A DNA stretch of 64,000 nucleotides from Nitrobacter sp963807355 (GTDB lineage: Bacteria > Pseudomonadota > Alphaproteobacteria > Rhizobiales > Xanthobacteraceae): the NCBI GenBank assembly GCA_963807355.1, contig CAWEBX010000022.1, positions 78,092-142,091 on the forward strand, given 5' to 3'. Of the stretch, positions 37,270 to 47,746 are shown piece by piece. Each line of letters opens with the position of its first letter. Position 1 is the stretch's first letter. Position numbers and translations under genes: made by a program. The notes under the pieces were generated by a model. It was not told where the DNA came from. It did no database searches and saw only the letters and a program-made list of their open reading frames with translations.

Positions 37270-38706
37270 ATGAAGTTCCTCCCGATCTTTCTCGATCCCA
37301 GTGCCGGTCCGATCCTTTTGGTCGGAGCGGGCGACCCGGTTCGGGCCAGGTTGCGCCTGTTGCTTGCGGCGGAAGCGCATGTGCGCTGGCACGCCACCGA
37401 CGGTGACTTCGCGGTTCCCGGTCTCGAGACGGCTACCGCTTCGCGGATCGAGAGAGCGGAAGCCGATCCGCGCGTGGTTGATCTTAGCGGCATCATCGCG
37501 GTTTTCTGCGCGAGCGCCGGGGAGATCGGCGAGCGCGTGGCTGCGCGTGCGCGGTCGGCCGGTGTGCCGGTCAATGTGATGGACGATCCTGCGCATTCGA
37601 GTTTCATCGTTCCTGCGATCGTGGATCGCGGCGACGTGGTGGCGGCGATCGGCACCGGCGGCGCATCACCCGTGGTGGCGCGTCGTGTACGCGAACGTAT
37701 CGAAGCAGCCTTACCGGCGCGAATCGGCCACCTGGCGACTATGATTGGGCGCTGGCGCAGGTCAATTCATGACCACATTCCCGACCTCCCATTGCGTCGT
37801 CGCTTTTGGGAGCGCGTGATCGACGGCCCGATCGGCGAGGCGGTTCTTGCCGGCCGTTCCGATGAGGCCGAAGGCTCACTGAAGGCGATTGTCGATCCGT
37901 CTATTTATGCGGGTGCATCTGTTCCGGGCGATATCGAAGGGCGCGTCACGCTGGTCGGTGCGGGGCCGGGCGATCCGGATCTGCTCACCATCAAGGCGCT
38001 GCGGGCGCTGCAGGATGCCGACATCGTATTCTACGACGAATTGGTCACGCCAGAGATTCTCGATCGCGCGCGCCGCGACGCGGTGCGTGTGCCGGTGGGT
38101 CGCCGTGTCGGCAAACCCGGCATCGGGCAAGACGCCATCAACCGGCTGCTGATCGATGCCGCCAAATCCGGTCAGCGGGCCGTCCGCCTCAAGGGCGGCG
38201 ATCCCTTCATTTTCGGCCGCGGCGGCGAAGAGGTAGAGGCGCTACGAGAGGCCGGTGTCGCCTGTTCGGTTATTCCTGGAATTACGGCCGGGCTCGGCGC
38301 GGCTGCGGAATTCGAAGTGCCGCTCACCTACCGCCATGAAGCGCTGCGCATCACCTTCCTTACCGCGCATAAGGCTCACGACGCTTCGAACGTCGACTGG
38401 TCGGCACTGACCGACCGCAAGATGACCATCGTGGTCTATATGGGAATCACGGCGGCGCCGGCGATCCGCAGCGGGCTGCTGGGGGCCGGGCGTTCGCCCG
38501 AAACGCCGGTCGGCGTGTTCGCCCGCGCCACCCGTCCCGATGCCAAATCCGTCATCGGTATACTGGATCACCTTCCGGCGCTGGTTCGCGATGTCGAGGG
38601 TGGCCCTGCTATCCTTGTGATCGGTGATGTCGTTTCGCACTCCGCGCCGTGGCGCAATGCGAGCCAGAATTCCTCCCTCCAGACATTTCAGATGGCCGCA
38701 GAATGA
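37270..38706 (+). CDS. cysG: Siroheme synthase (trifunctional)
   Basis: 478 aa, intact. The N-terminal part (1 to about 210) is the precorrin-2 dehydrogenase/ferrochelatase with LVGAGDPVRARLRLLL and IGTGGASPVVARRVRE; the C-terminal part is uroporphyrinogen-III methyltransferase with LVGAGPGDPDLLTIKA, FYDELVTPEIL, VRLKGGDPFIFGRGGEE and VIPGITAGLGAAAE. Its siroheme is needed by sulfite (and nitrite) reductase. The stop overlaps the cysH ATG (ATGA). In many relatives a sulfite reductase gene follows cysG; here cysH follows directly. Confidence 0.95.
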   Translation: MKFLPIFLDPSAGPILLVGAGDPVRARLRLLLAAEAHVRWHATDGDFAVPGLETATASRIERAEADPRVVDLSGIIAVFCASAGEIGERVAARARSAGVPVNVMDDPAHSSFIVPAIVDRGDVVAAIGTGGASPVVARRVRERIEAALPARIGHLATMIGRWRRSIHDHIPDLPLRRRFWERVIDGPIGEAVLAGRSDEAEGSLKAIVDPSIYAGASVPGDIEGRVTLVGAGPGDPDLLTIKALRALQDADIVFYDELVTPEILDRARRDAVRVPVGRRVGKPGIGQDAINRLLIDAAKSGQRAVRLKGGDPFIFGRGGEEVEALREAGVACSVIPGITAGLGAAAEFEVPLTYRHEALRITFLTAHKAHDASNVDWSALTDRKMTIVVYMGITAAPAIRSGLLGAGRSPETPVGVFARATRPDAKSVIGILDHLPALVRDVEGGPAILVIGDVVSHSAPWRNASQNSSLQTFQMAAE

Positions 38707-39467
38707 CTTCTCTGCTTGAACGAAAGAGCGCCGCGACGGGTGCGACGGCGCAATCTGCTCCAGCGGCAGAGATCCCCGCATTGCCTGCTGCGGCCGCGCT
38801 AAACGAGTCCTTGCGCAGCGCTTCCCCCGCGGATGTGATCAGTGCGGCGCTTCGCACGGTTGGTCGAGACAGGCTGGCGCTGGTATCGTCGTTCGGCACC
38901 GAGTCCGCTGCGCTGCTCAAGGTGATGGCTGACGTCGATCCTGCCATTCCGGTCATCTTTCTCGATACCGGATGGCTGTTTGAAGAGACGCTGACCTATC
39001 GTGACACATTGATCGCGGCGCTCGGCCTGACAGATGTTCGTTCCATTCCGCCGTCCGAGGATGCGTTGAAAGGCGAGGACCCTGATCGCGAGTTATGGCA
39101 CTCAGATCCTGATGCTTGCTGCCGGATTCGGAAAGTGGAGCCGCTCGCGCGCGCGCTTCAGCCGTTCGACGCCTGGATCAACGGCCGCAAGCGGTTTCAG
39201 GGTGGCCTTCGCGCCGACATTCCATTCGTGGAAGACGACGGTGCTCGGCTCAAGTTCAATCCGTTCGCGAACGCCTCGCGCGCCGACATCGAGGCGATCT
39301 ATGCATCGGCGAAACTGCCGCCGCACCCGCTTATCGCGTCGGGATTCCTCTCCGTCGGCTGCATGCCATGCACCTCGCGCGCGACCGCGAATGAAGACGC
39401 ACGCGCCGGCCGCTGGCGCGGCAGAGCCAAGACGGAATGCGGCATCCACACGATGAAGACTTCGTAG
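38703..39467 (+). CDS. cysH: Adenylyl-sulfate (APS) reductase, CysH family
   Basis: 254 aa from MTSLLERKS, coupled to cysG by a 4-base overlap. It reduces activated sulfate to sulfite with thioredoxin. VSSFGTESAALL is the substrate P-loop; Cys139-Cys140 (DACCRIRKVEPL) with Cys220 and Cys223 (VGCMPCTSRA) are the 4Fe-4S ligands found in APS reductases and absent from PAPS-specific enzymes; Cys246 in TECGIHT is the catalytic cysteine. So APS is the likely substrate. The first 45 residues are a low-complexity Ala/Ser extension. Confidence 0.93.
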   Translation: MTSLLERKSAATGATAQSAPAAEIPALPAAAALNESLRSASPADVISAALRTVGRDRLALVSSFGTESAALLKVMADVDPAIPVIFLDTGWLFEETLTYRDTLIAALGLTDVRSIPPSEDALKGEDPDRELWHSDPDACCRIRKVEPLARALQPFDAWINGRKRFQGGLRADIPFVEDDGARLKFNPFANASRADIEAIYASAKLPPHPLIASGFLSVGCMPCTSRATANEDARAGRWRGRAKTECGIHTMKTS

Positions 39468-39595
39468 AGGAATAACTCTGCACCGCCGCAAACATTGAAA
39501 TGTCGTTTCGTTGACTTGAAGCTGCCCTTTGACGAGTTTCTTCATGGGCTCTGGCGCTAATAGTCGTCGCGTGAGCGGGCCTTATGGAGATGGGA

Positions 39596-40586
39596 ATGCT
39601 TCGTCGAATTTTTATGGTTTTGGCTGGATTGATATGGGCTGGTTCTGCCTACGCGGCCGACGTGTCGTTGCTGAATGTCTCATACGATCCGACTCGAGAG
39701 CTTTATGCTGATTTCAACAAGGCGTTTGCGGCGCATTATCAAAAGGAAACCGGCAAGAGCGTCGAGATCAAGCAATCTCATGGCGGCTCCGGAAAGCAGG
39801 CGCGCGGGGTGATCGATGGTTTGCAGGCTGATGTGGTGACCCTTGCGCTCGCCTATGACATCGATGCGGCGGCGGAGCACGGTCTGTTGGCAAAGGACTG
39901 GCAGAAGCAGTTGCCGGAGAACTCATCTCCCTATACGTCAACGATCGTTTTTCTGGTGCGTACCGGCAATCCCAAGAGCTATCAAGGATTGGGACGATCT
40001 GATCAAGCCCGGTGTCAAAGTCATTACGCCGAATCCCAAAACCTCCGGCGGCGCGCGCTGGAATTATCTCGCAGCATGGGGTTTTGCGCTGAAAAAGCTG
40101 GGCGGCGAAGACAAGGCTAAACAGTTTGTGGCCGACATATACAAGCACGTTCCGGTGCTCGATACCGGCGCGCGCGGTTCTACCGTCACCTTCGTCGAGC
40201 GCGGCGTCGGCGACGTGCTGCTGGCATGGGAGAACGAAGCCTTTCTCGCGCTGAAGGAGTTCGGAAAAGATAAATTTGAGATCGTGGTGCCGTCGATCTC
40301 TATTCTGGCGGAACCGCCGGTTGCTGTCGTGGATAAAGTGGTAGACAAAAAGGGTACGCGCGCCGTTGCCGAGGCGTATCTGAAATATTGGTATACGAAG
40401 GACGCCCAGGATATCGCTGGGCGAAACTACTACCGTCCGACTGACCCGGAAATAATCCAGAAATATGCCGATGCATTCCCCAAGGTTGAACTGTTCAAGA
40501 TCGACGACGTGTTCGGCGGTTGGGCCAAGGCGCAGAAGGTGCACTTCAGCGAAGGTGGCATCTTCGATCAGATCTACCAGGACTGA
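39596..40586 (+). CDS. Periplasmic sulfate-binding protein (one frameshift)
   Basis: ABC substrate-binding protein of the Sbp/CysP family, 329 aa after removing an extra T near 39979. Signal peptide MLRRIFMVLAGLIWAGSAYA, then NVSYDPTRELYADFNKAF, SHGGSGKQARGVIDGLQADV and NPKTSGGARWNYLAAWG, sulfate-site signatures. I chose the third of three close ATGs because GGAGATGGGA precedes it. It starts the sbp-cysT-cysW-cysA set, downstream of cysGH on the same strand. Whether it is Sbp or CysP cannot be told. Confidence 0.92.
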
Positions 40587-40610
40587 TTCAACGGGGCGGA
40601 GCGGGACGAC

Positions 40611-41448
40611 GTGAAAGGAGGATTGGGACGACGTCGGACGCTGCCGGGATTCGGCCTCACCATGGGGCTGACATTGACCTGGCTTTCGATCATCGTTCTG
40701 ATCCCTCTAGCGGGATTGTTTCTTAAGTCATTTGAACTGAACTTTGCTCAGTTTCTCGATATCATCACCAGCCGGCGAACATTGAACGCGCTCAAGATTT
40801 CATTCGGACTCGCGTTCCTTGCCGCGCTGGTCAATCTGGTGATGGGCAGCGTCATCGTCTGGGCGCTGGTGCGCTACCGGTTTCCGGGTCGCCGCATTCT
40901 CGATGCGATCGTCGACATTCCCTTTGCGTTGCCGACCGCAGTGGCCGGCATTGCGCTGACGACGCTGTTCGCGCAGAATGGCTGGCTCGGTGCACCGCTG
41001 GCCGAGCTGGGCGTCGAAGGTGTCGTTTACACCCCTCGGTATTTTTGTTGCGATGGTGTTTATCGGGATTCCTTTCGTGGTGCGCACCGTGCAGCCGGTA
41101 CTGATCGATCTCGATCCTGAGATCGAGGAGGCCGCTGCCAGTCTTGGCGCCAGTCGATGGCAGACAGTGTGGCGGGTTGTTCTTCCAAGCCTTGTGCCGG
41201 CACTGCTCACGGGGTTTGCGCTCGCATTCGCACGCGCGGTCGGTGAATACGGCTCAGTGATTTTCATCGCCGGTAACCTGCCGAACGTGTCGGAGATCGC
41301 GCCGCTTCTGATCGTGATCCGCCTGTCGGAATTCCGCTACGCCGACGCGACCGCGATCGCCGTGGTCATGCTGGTGGTGTCTTTCCTGGTGATCTTCGTC
41401 ATCAATCGCTTGCAGCGCTGGGCTCGGTCGCAAGAGCAGGCGTACTAG
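40611..41448 (+). CDS. cysT: Sulfate ABC transporter permease CysT (one frameshift)
   Basis: 278 aa after removing one extra base near 41027. Six hydrophobic helices can be followed (LTLTWLSIIVLIPLAGLFL, LKISFGLAFLAALVNLVMG, DIPFALPTAVAGIALTTLF, LGIFVAMVFIGIPFVVRTV and later segments). The cytosolic permease motif EEAAASLGASRWQTVWRVVLP, which docks onto CysA, is intact. GTG start, 24 bases after the binding-protein gene; 11 bases before cysW. Confidence 0.92.
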
Positions 41449-41459
41449 AGGTGGCGTTG

Positions 41460-42329
41460 ATGTCTGAAGCCGCGATCGCGATTCCGCTTGACCGGACCGA
41501 TGCCCGCTCCGAGCCGCGCTGGGTGCGTGGACTGTTGATCGGCCTTTGTATCCTGTTTCTCACGCTGTTCATCTTGTTGCCGCTGACGATCGTGTTCGCC
41601 GAAGCGTTAGCCAAGGGCGGGCGGGTGTATCTCGCGGCGCTTGTCGAGCCGGAAGCGTTATCGGCGATCAGGTTGACGTTGACGGTTGCGGCGATCTCGG
41701 TGGGTCTCAATCTGGTGTTCGGATTGATTGCCGCATGGGCCGTCGCCAAGTTCGAGTTTCCCGGAAAGACGCTGCTCATCACTTTGATCGATCTGCCGTT
41801 CTCGGTCAGCCCGGTCGTTTCCGGTCTGGTGTTCGTGCTGTTGTTCGGCGGACAGGGTTTTCTCGGACCTTGGCTACAGGATAACAACATCGAGATTCTG
41901 TTTGCGTTGCCTGGCATCGCATTGGCGACAACGTTCGTGACTTTTCCGTTCGTGTCGCGGGCGCTAATTCCGTTGATGCAGGAGCAGGGGACGGCGGAAG
42001 AAGAAGCCGCGCTATCGCTCGGCGCCTCCGGACTGCAGACTTTCTTTCGCGTTACGCTTCCGAATATCAAATGGGGCTTGCTCTATGGCGTGTTGCTCTG
42101 CAACGCGCGCGCCATGGGCGAGTTCGGTGCGGTCTCGGTGGTTTCCGGTCACATCCGGGGTGAAACCAATACGATGCCGCTGCTGGTTGAAATCCTGTAT
42201 AACGAGTATCAATTCGTGGCGGCGTTCGCGGTAGCATCGCTATTGGCGTTGCTCGCATTGATCACGCTGGTTGCCAAAACGATTCTCGAAGGGCAACTCG
42301 ACGAGGGACGGCAGGCGCGTGAGCATTGA
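41460..42329 (+). CDS. cysW: Sulfate ABC transporter permease CysW
   Basis: 289 aa, intact, from ATG 41460 with AGAGGTGG upstream; GTG 41451 is an alternative. Six membrane helices; DLPFSVSPVVSGLVFVLLFG and the CysA-docking loop EEEAALSLGASGLQTFFRVTLP identify CysW. VSGHIRGETNTMPLLVEILYN near the end is typical. Forms a heterodimer with CysT. Confidence 0.95.
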   Translation: MSEAAIAIPLDRTDARSEPRWVRGLLIGLCILFLTLFILLPLTIVFAEALAKGGRVYLAALVEPEALSAIRLTLTVAAISVGLNLVFGLIAAWAVAKFEFPGKTLLITLIDLPFSVSPVVSGLVFVLLFGGQGFLGPWLQDNNIEILFALPGIALATTFVTFPFVSRALIPLMQEQGTAEEEAALSLGASGLQTFFRVTLPNIKWGLLYGVLLCNARAMGEFGAVSVVSGHIRGETNTMPLLVEILYNEYQFVAAFAVASLLALLALITLVAKTILEGQLDEGRQAREH

Positions 42330-43368
42330 GCTAAAAAATATCGTCAAGAGATTTGGCGCATTTTCCGCGCTTGGTGGTGTCGACCTGACGATCGCGGATG
42401 GAGAATTACTGGCGCTGCTTGGCCCGTCGGGTTCGGGCAAGACGACGCTGCTGCGAATTATCGCCGGGCTCGACTGGCCGGACGGTGGCTCGGTGTCATT
42501 CGACGGCGAGAACGCCCTGGCGCGCGGGGCAGGTGAGCGGCAGGTGGGCTTCGTATTTCAACATTACGCTCTGTTCCGCCACATGACGGTATTCGAAAAC
42601 GTCGCGTTCGGGCTGCGGGTGCAGCCGCGCGCCGTTCGCAAGGACGAAGTCAGCATCCGCGCGCGAGTCAGGGAATTGCTCGATCTGGTGCAGCTCGACT
42701 GGCTCGCTGACCGCTACCCGAGTCAACTCTCCGGCGGCCAGCGTCAACGCATCGCACTTGCCCGAGCGCTGGCCACCCAGCCCCGCATCCTGCTGCTGGA
42801 CGAGCCGTTCGGTGCGCTCGATGCCAAGGTGCGAAAGGAGTTGCGCCGCTGGCTGCGCTCGTTGCACGAGGAAATTCATGTCACTTCGGTGTTCGTGACT
42901 CACGATCAGGAGGAAGCGCTCGAAGTCGCAAACCGCGTCGTGGTGATGGACAAGGGCAGGATCGAGCAGATCGGCAGGCCGGGTGAGGTTTATGACAGCC
43001 CGGCGACCGCCTTCGTCCATGGCTTTATCGGCGAATCGATTGTCTTGCCCGTCGATGTTCAGGACGGTGTGATTCGGCTCGGCGGCACACCGCTGAATAT
43101 CGCAGCGGAGTGCGGTGTGTCCGGGCCGTCGAAGCTGTTCGTTCGCCGCCACGATATGCAGATCAGTCCGCCCGGCTGGGGTGGCCTCGAAGGCACCGTG
43201 CGGCGGGTGCGGACCTTCGGTCCGATCCAGCGCGCCGACGTCGCATTGTCCGACGGCCAGGGCGAAACCATCATCGAGATCGATGCGCCGCGTGATCGCG
43301 AGCTTCGGGATGGCGAGGTCGTCGGATTGCGGCCCCGGCGTTATCGTATTTTCGCGGATCCGGCCTAG
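42319..43368 (+). CDS. cysA: Sulfate ABC transporter ATP-binding protein
   Basis: 349 aa from GTG 42319 (SIELKNIVKRFG), overlapping cysW by 11 bases. Walker A GPSGSGKTT (about residues 35-43), Q-loop FVFQHYALFRHMTVFENVAFG, ABC signature LSGGQRQRIALARAL (about 137-151), Walker B ILLLDEPFGALD and the His switch VTHDQEEALEVA are all present. The C-terminal TOBE-like domain (about 240-345) is where sulfate transporters bind regulatory ligands. Last gene of the cys cluster. Confidence 0.96.
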   Translation: MSIELKNIVKRFGAFSALGGVDLTIADGELLALLGPSGSGKTTLLRIIAGLDWPDGGSVSFDGENALARGAGERQVGFVFQHYALFRHMTVFENVAFGLRVQPRAVRKDEVSIRARVRELLDLVQLDWLADRYPSQLSGGQRQRIALARALATQPRILLLDEPFGALDAKVRKELRRWLRSLHEEIHVTSVFVTHDQEEALEVANRVVVMDKGRIEQIGRPGEVYDSPATAFVHGFIGESIVLPVDVQDGVIRLGGTPLNIAAECGVSGPSKLFVRRHDMQISPPGWGGLEGTVRRVRTFGPIQRADVALSDGQGETIIEIDAPRDRELRDGEVVGLRPRRYRIFADPA

Positions 43369-43725
43369 TGTGGTTTTGGTTCAGACCTTCATTGTCTCAG
43401 CGAGTCCGTCAAACGAACCAAAATCTGGAATCGTGCGGCCGCTTATGTCCCTTTGATCCGGCGTTCATATCAAAGATTGCCGCAAGACAGGCGAAAGCCG
43501 GTGTCGGGGCGCTAGGGATTTATTCACCTTTCAGCCACCATTGATGTGCAACACCTGCAACTGATTGGGGACTAGTGGCCCGATTCCGACATTCGCATGC
43601 CGTTTTCAGCGCGGCTTTGGCGAATGTTAAGATCGATGGACCTCTAGCGAGTATAAGCTGCTCGCGTCCTTTCGAATCCGAAGTTCGAAGGGCGCAGTGC
43701 AGAACTTCGGATTCGGGATACGAGG
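43369..43725. other. Intergenic region after cysA
   Basis: 357 bases without a supported gene. It holds an imperfect inverted repeat GGTTTTGGTTC (43372-43382) and GAACCAAAATC (43415-43425), 32 bases apart, just after the cysA stop; the right half shows TTCGAATCCGAAGTTCGAA and AACTTCGGATTCGGGA, a second pairing near 43671-43720. Neither ends in a T-run, so neither is a clear terminator. Confidence 0.4.
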
Positions 43726-44235
43726 ATGATCCGCACCTTTGCCATGCTTCTTGGCCTGCTGACCGTGGCCGGATGCGTTACGGATAAACCGCCTTCTGAC
43801 GAGCAGCCGGCGTTCTATCTCGACATGGCCCATGGCGGAGCCAAGCTGGATGCCGCGGTGGCGGCCTCCATGATTTCCGGCTATCGCGCTAATAACAGCC
43901 TCGGTCCTGTGACGGTTGATCCCGAACTCATGAAGGTCGCCGAAACGCAATCGATGGTGATGGCCAAACGCAATAAAATGGATCACGACGTTGCCGGCAC
44001 GCTGCCCAAGCGGCTGGCGGCGGCCAACTATCCGGCAACGCTGGCGGTCGAGAATATCGGTGCCGGTTACCACACCCTCGCCGAGGCCTTCTCGGGCTGG
44101 CGCGATTCGCCCCCTCATCGGGCCAACATGCTCAAGAACGGCGTCACGAAATTGGGCATCGCAGCGACCTATGCTCCGGATACCAAATACAAGGTGTTCT
44201 GGACGCTGGTATTGGCGTCCACCGACGAGCGATAA
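43726..44235 (+). CDS. CAP-domain (SCP-like) lipoprotein
   Basis: 169 aa, intact. Lipoprotein signal peptide IRTFAMLLGLLTVAGC with lipid Cys at residue 17. The mature part is a CAP domain: ISGYRANNSLGPVTVDPELM, MAKRNKMDHDVAG (His-containing helix), VENIGAGYHTLAEAFSGWRDSPPHRANML (CAP1/CAP2 signature with HRANML) and KYKVFWTLVLAS. Bacterial CAP proteins are exported, with roles that are mostly unknown. Single gene between cysA and bdhA. Confidence 0.9.
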   Translation: MIRTFAMLLGLLTVAGCVTDKPPSDEQPAFYLDMAHGGAKLDAAVAASMISGYRANNSLGPVTVDPELMKVAETQSMVMAKRNKMDHDVAGTLPKRLAAANYPATLAVENIGAGYHTLAEAFSGWRDSPPHRANMLKNGVTKLGIAATYAPDTKYKVFWTLVLASTDER

Positions 44236-44409
44236 CGACTGCGTGGAGCAGGTGTCGCCGTGCGACCCGAGCGCGAACCGACGTCACGGTGCCGCCTCAG
44301 GCGGATTAGCGTGGAGGCGCCGCGGGCCGGCTTGAGCGGTGACACTGTGACCCCGTGATTTGATACAAATACCGCCGTCGATGATCCGCTGTTCCGACAG
44401 GAGAAGACG

Positions 44410-45199
44410 ATGACGAACTTGAAAGGCAAGACCGCGGTCGTGACCGGATCAACCAGCGGTATAGGGCTGACCTATGCCCGCGCCTTCGCCGGCGCCGGCG
44501 CCAATGTCGTGATCAATGGGCTTGGCACTGCGGCAGAAATCGACAAGGAACGCTCCGCCATCGAGACGGAGTTCAAGGTCAAGGCGGTCTACTCGTCTGC
44601 CGACATGACTAAGCCCGCCGAAATCGCCGGCATGATCGAACTCGGCGAAACAACCTTCGGCTCGGTCGATGTCCTCGTTAACAACGCGGGCATCCAGTTC
44701 GTTGCGCCGATCGAGGACTTTCCCATCGAGAAGTGGGACGCGATCATCGCCATCAATCTGTCGTCGGCCTTCCATGCCATCCGCGCCGCCGTGCCTGGCA
44801 TGAAGAAACGCGGTTGGGGCCGCATCATCAATACCGCATCGGCGCATTCGCTGGTGGCCTCGCCCTTCAAGTCGGCCTATGTGACCGCCAAGCATGGAAT
44901 TGCTGGCCTTACCAAGACGGTGGCGCTTGAGCTCGCGCCGCACAAGAATCACCTGCAACTGTATTAGCCCCGGCTATGTCTGGACGCCGCTGGTCGAGAA
45001 ACAAATTCCCGACACCATGAGGGCGCGCAACCTGACCAGGGAGCAGGTCGTGGACGACGTGCTGCTCGCGGCGCAACCGACCAAGCAGTTCGTCACCGTG
45101 GAGCAAGTCGCCGCGCTGGCGCTCTATCTCTGCGGCGACGATGCCGCTCAGATCACCGGAAGCAACCTGTCGATCGATGGCGGCTGGACGGCAGCGTAG
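44410..45199 (+). CDS. bdhA: 3-hydroxybutyrate dehydrogenase, SDR family (one frameshift)
   Basis: Short-chain dehydrogenase, 262 aa after removing an extra A near 44949. VVTGSTSGIGLTYARAFAGAG binds NAD, NNAGIQFVAPIEDFP and the catalytic Ser/Tyr/Lys set (NTASAHSLVASPFKSAYVTAKHG) follow. The C-terminal half, CISPGYVWTPLVEKQIPD and the last segment ITGSNLSIDGGWTAA, is in the second frame. GVEKQIP and AxxHxLVASPxKSAY are typical of D-3-hydroxybutyrate dehydrogenase in polyhydroxybutyrate turnover. Confidence 0.88.
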
Positions 45200-45275
45200 G
45201 CGATCTTCTCCGCTGAACGATGGATTTGTTTCGTCCATGTCCCGGAATAAATCCGGCCACGACGGGGTGACGTTT

Positions 45276-46647
45276 TTATACAGAGGCCCGCTTTCCAAAC
45301 GCCAGCACATGCAATCCGAGTCTTCGGCGCACGATCCAGAACAGCAGTACCGTTTCGAACACGAGCGAGATTGAAGTGGCGGCGGCGGCGCCATGGCCGC
45401 CGTAGCGCGGGACGAGCGCGAAGCACAGCGCGACGTTCATGCCGAACGCCAGCGCATAGGCGGATGCACAGGCGTGCTGATGGCCAAGCATGTTGAGCAG
45501 CCGCTCGACCGGGCCGATGGCGGAACGGACCACGAGTCCGATCGCGGCTACGAACATGATGCTGTAGCCGGTGACGAATTGCGGACCGAATAGCCACAGC
45601 ATCGGTTTGCCGAGTGCGAGCAGCAGCAGCGTTGCTGCAAGCGAGGGCCAGAACGTCCATTTGATCGCATGGGCGACGTAGGCCGCCAACCGCTCGTGGT
45701 CGCCTGCGGCATGATATTCGGTGAAGCGGTGCGCTGTCGTCGCCGACATGGCGTAGTGAATGAACGACACCAGCGCCAAGGTTTTGACGACGGCGAAATA
45801 TACGCCGACCTCGTCCGACGAGCGAAACTGCTGCAGCACGAGTACATCGGTGTAGGACAACAGCAGATAAAAGCTCTCGACCAGCAGAATCGGCAACGAG
45901 ACCGAGAGCCAGCCGCGAAAATCGTGGACTTTCGGCCCGGCCGGGACGAGTGCCCAATCTGCGATTGAGCACGATCATCTGTCCGATCATGGCGGTCCAG
46001 ACCGCCGCTACGCTGGCCAGCATGGCGATGGTGGCGCTGAGGTGGAATCCCAGCGCGAAAGCGCCGGCGGTGAAGCCGATAATCAGCGATTGCCGCACGA
46101 TGAATTGCGGCATCAGTCCGAGCCGCATCCAGTCGTGGGAACGTGCAATGCCGTCCTGGGTGTTGGCGACCACGAATGCCGGTAGCGTCAGGCAGCCGAT
46201 ATAAAGCGGCACGACCGTCGCCGCATCGATCCACGGCGACAGTACTCTGACTAGGGCCGCGAGCGATATCGAGATCAGTGAGGCAACGATGAATGTCATC
46301 CAGCGGCTGCCGCTCAGGAATCCGCGCAGCCGTGCGTCGTCGCCGCTCGCGCGATATTCCGGAATGATCTTCTGCGCCGAGGCCGAGATGCCGAAATCCA
46401 TCATGCTGCCGAGCAGCAGAACCCAGGTCCAGACATACACATAGACGCCGTAGTCGGAACCGCCCATCCACCGCGCGAGAAGGATTTGCGCCACGTATGC
46501 AAGGCCGGCGCTTATGACCCGGATGATGAAGATCGTGCCGGCGAGCCGCTTGGTCAGCGAAGCCTCGCTCGAACCGCCCATTATCGCGCGCAATCGTCCG
46601 GTCAGTAAGGACGATCGCTTCGCAGGGGCGGGTTGGGCGTCCGTCAT
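45276..46647 (-). CDS. Flippase / polysaccharide-export membrane protein (one frameshift)
   Basis: 456 aa after removing one extra base near 45950, from MTDAQPAPAKRSSLL. The protein has about 12 to 14 hydrophobic helices of the MATE/MOP flippase type (GTIFIIRVISAGLAYVAQIL, WTWVLLLGSMMDFGISASAQ, SLPILLVESFYLLLSYTDVL). The MDFGISASAQKIIPEY segment is typical of Wzx-like oligosaccharide flippases. No sugar transferase genes are near, so its substrate is unknown. Confidence 0.85.
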
Positions 46648-46763
46648 GGCCACGGCGAAATCCTCGGCGCGGGAAGCGCGCCATGATCCGGACTTAAGCA
46701 ACAATTCGTTAAGATTCTGTTGGGTGAAACAGATAGGCTTGCATCGCCTCTGACGGTTCGCCG

Positions 46764-47607
46764 TCAATTCAGATTGATATTGAATTCATAGGCGCTCTTG
46801 TCGCCGACCAGAGTCAGCTTCAACGCGGCGCCTTCAGCGTTCGCGTTCGCCGGTAGGCCGTCGAGCTTGAATGAAAATCGTTTCACGCCGCGCGGCGCGT
46901 GCTCGTGCCGGGTCGGAATCGGCAGCGACCAGTCCGGCGTCGGGCCTTCGACGAACAGGTTGACCTCGTCCCTGGGATTTGAGGTTGCGACATCGACGAT
47001 CACGGTGGATTTCTCGTCGCGCCTGACGTCACGAATCGTCAGCGGATTAGGATCCCCGATCCGGGCCGGCTTCGGCACCGTATCGAGCGCCGCGGCAAGC
47101 GCGCTGTCCTCTGCGCTGGCGACGCTGGCGAAAGCAAGCTCGATAGTGGCTTCGGCGGGAATGCACAGCTTGGCGCATACCGCGAAATTGACGGTTGCGC
47201 GCAGCGTGATCGGTTTCTCGGCATTGGTAGCGGCGATCCGCAGCGGCAGCACGATCTGCTCCTTGTAGCCGAGCGCATGGCCGCCCGCGCCGTCGGGAAA
47301 TTTCGATGGCGCGGGCCACAGCACAGTCACGGCATCGACGTTGTCCGACCGTGAGAAGTCGAAACCGCGGCGGCACGCCCGAGTCGCCCGGTGTCCGCCA
47401 GAAGGTTTTCCAACCCGGCTCGAGCTGAAACGCAATGCCACCGAGCAGTACCGCTCCGCTGCGCGAGCCCGCGAGCAGGCGGACCGCGGCGTGGCTGCCT
47501 TGCTGCCATGGCGAGGAATCTTGGGCCGTCGCAGGAGTTGAAAGCGCACAAGCCAGCAATGCGACCGCAACGCAGGGCACCGCGTAAAGAGGAACTTTGA
47601 TGATCAT
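46764..47607 (-). CDS. DsbD N-terminal-domain-like periplasmic protein (one frameshift)
   Basis: 280 aa after removing one extra base near 47370. Signal peptide KVPLYAVPCVAVALLACALS, ending ATA-Q. The mature part has GIAFQLEPGWKTFWRTPGDSG and, after the shift, TVNFAVCAKLCIPAEATIEL: two Cys four apart in the position of the redox pair of the DsbD alpha / ScsB domain. This family passes electrons from a membrane DsbD to periplasmic thiols, but no DsbD membrane domain is present here. Divergent from yqgE. Confidence 0.82.
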
Positions 47608-47746
47608 GCAGCGTCTTTTTACAGGTTGCTTCGAAGCCAAACTATTGAATTGCTTGTGATGTGCTGTTTAGCCGTGGCGGGATGGTTGATTGACAGAATG
47701 GGCACCCAATATCAGGATGGAAGGGCAACATGAGGGTCATTTGCTG

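Noticed and set aside
43372..43425. Inverted repeat GGTTTTGGTTC / GAACCAAAATC after cysA as terminator
   Set aside because: The 32-base loop and the lack of a T-run argue against an intrinsic terminator; kept only as a note in the intergenic entry.
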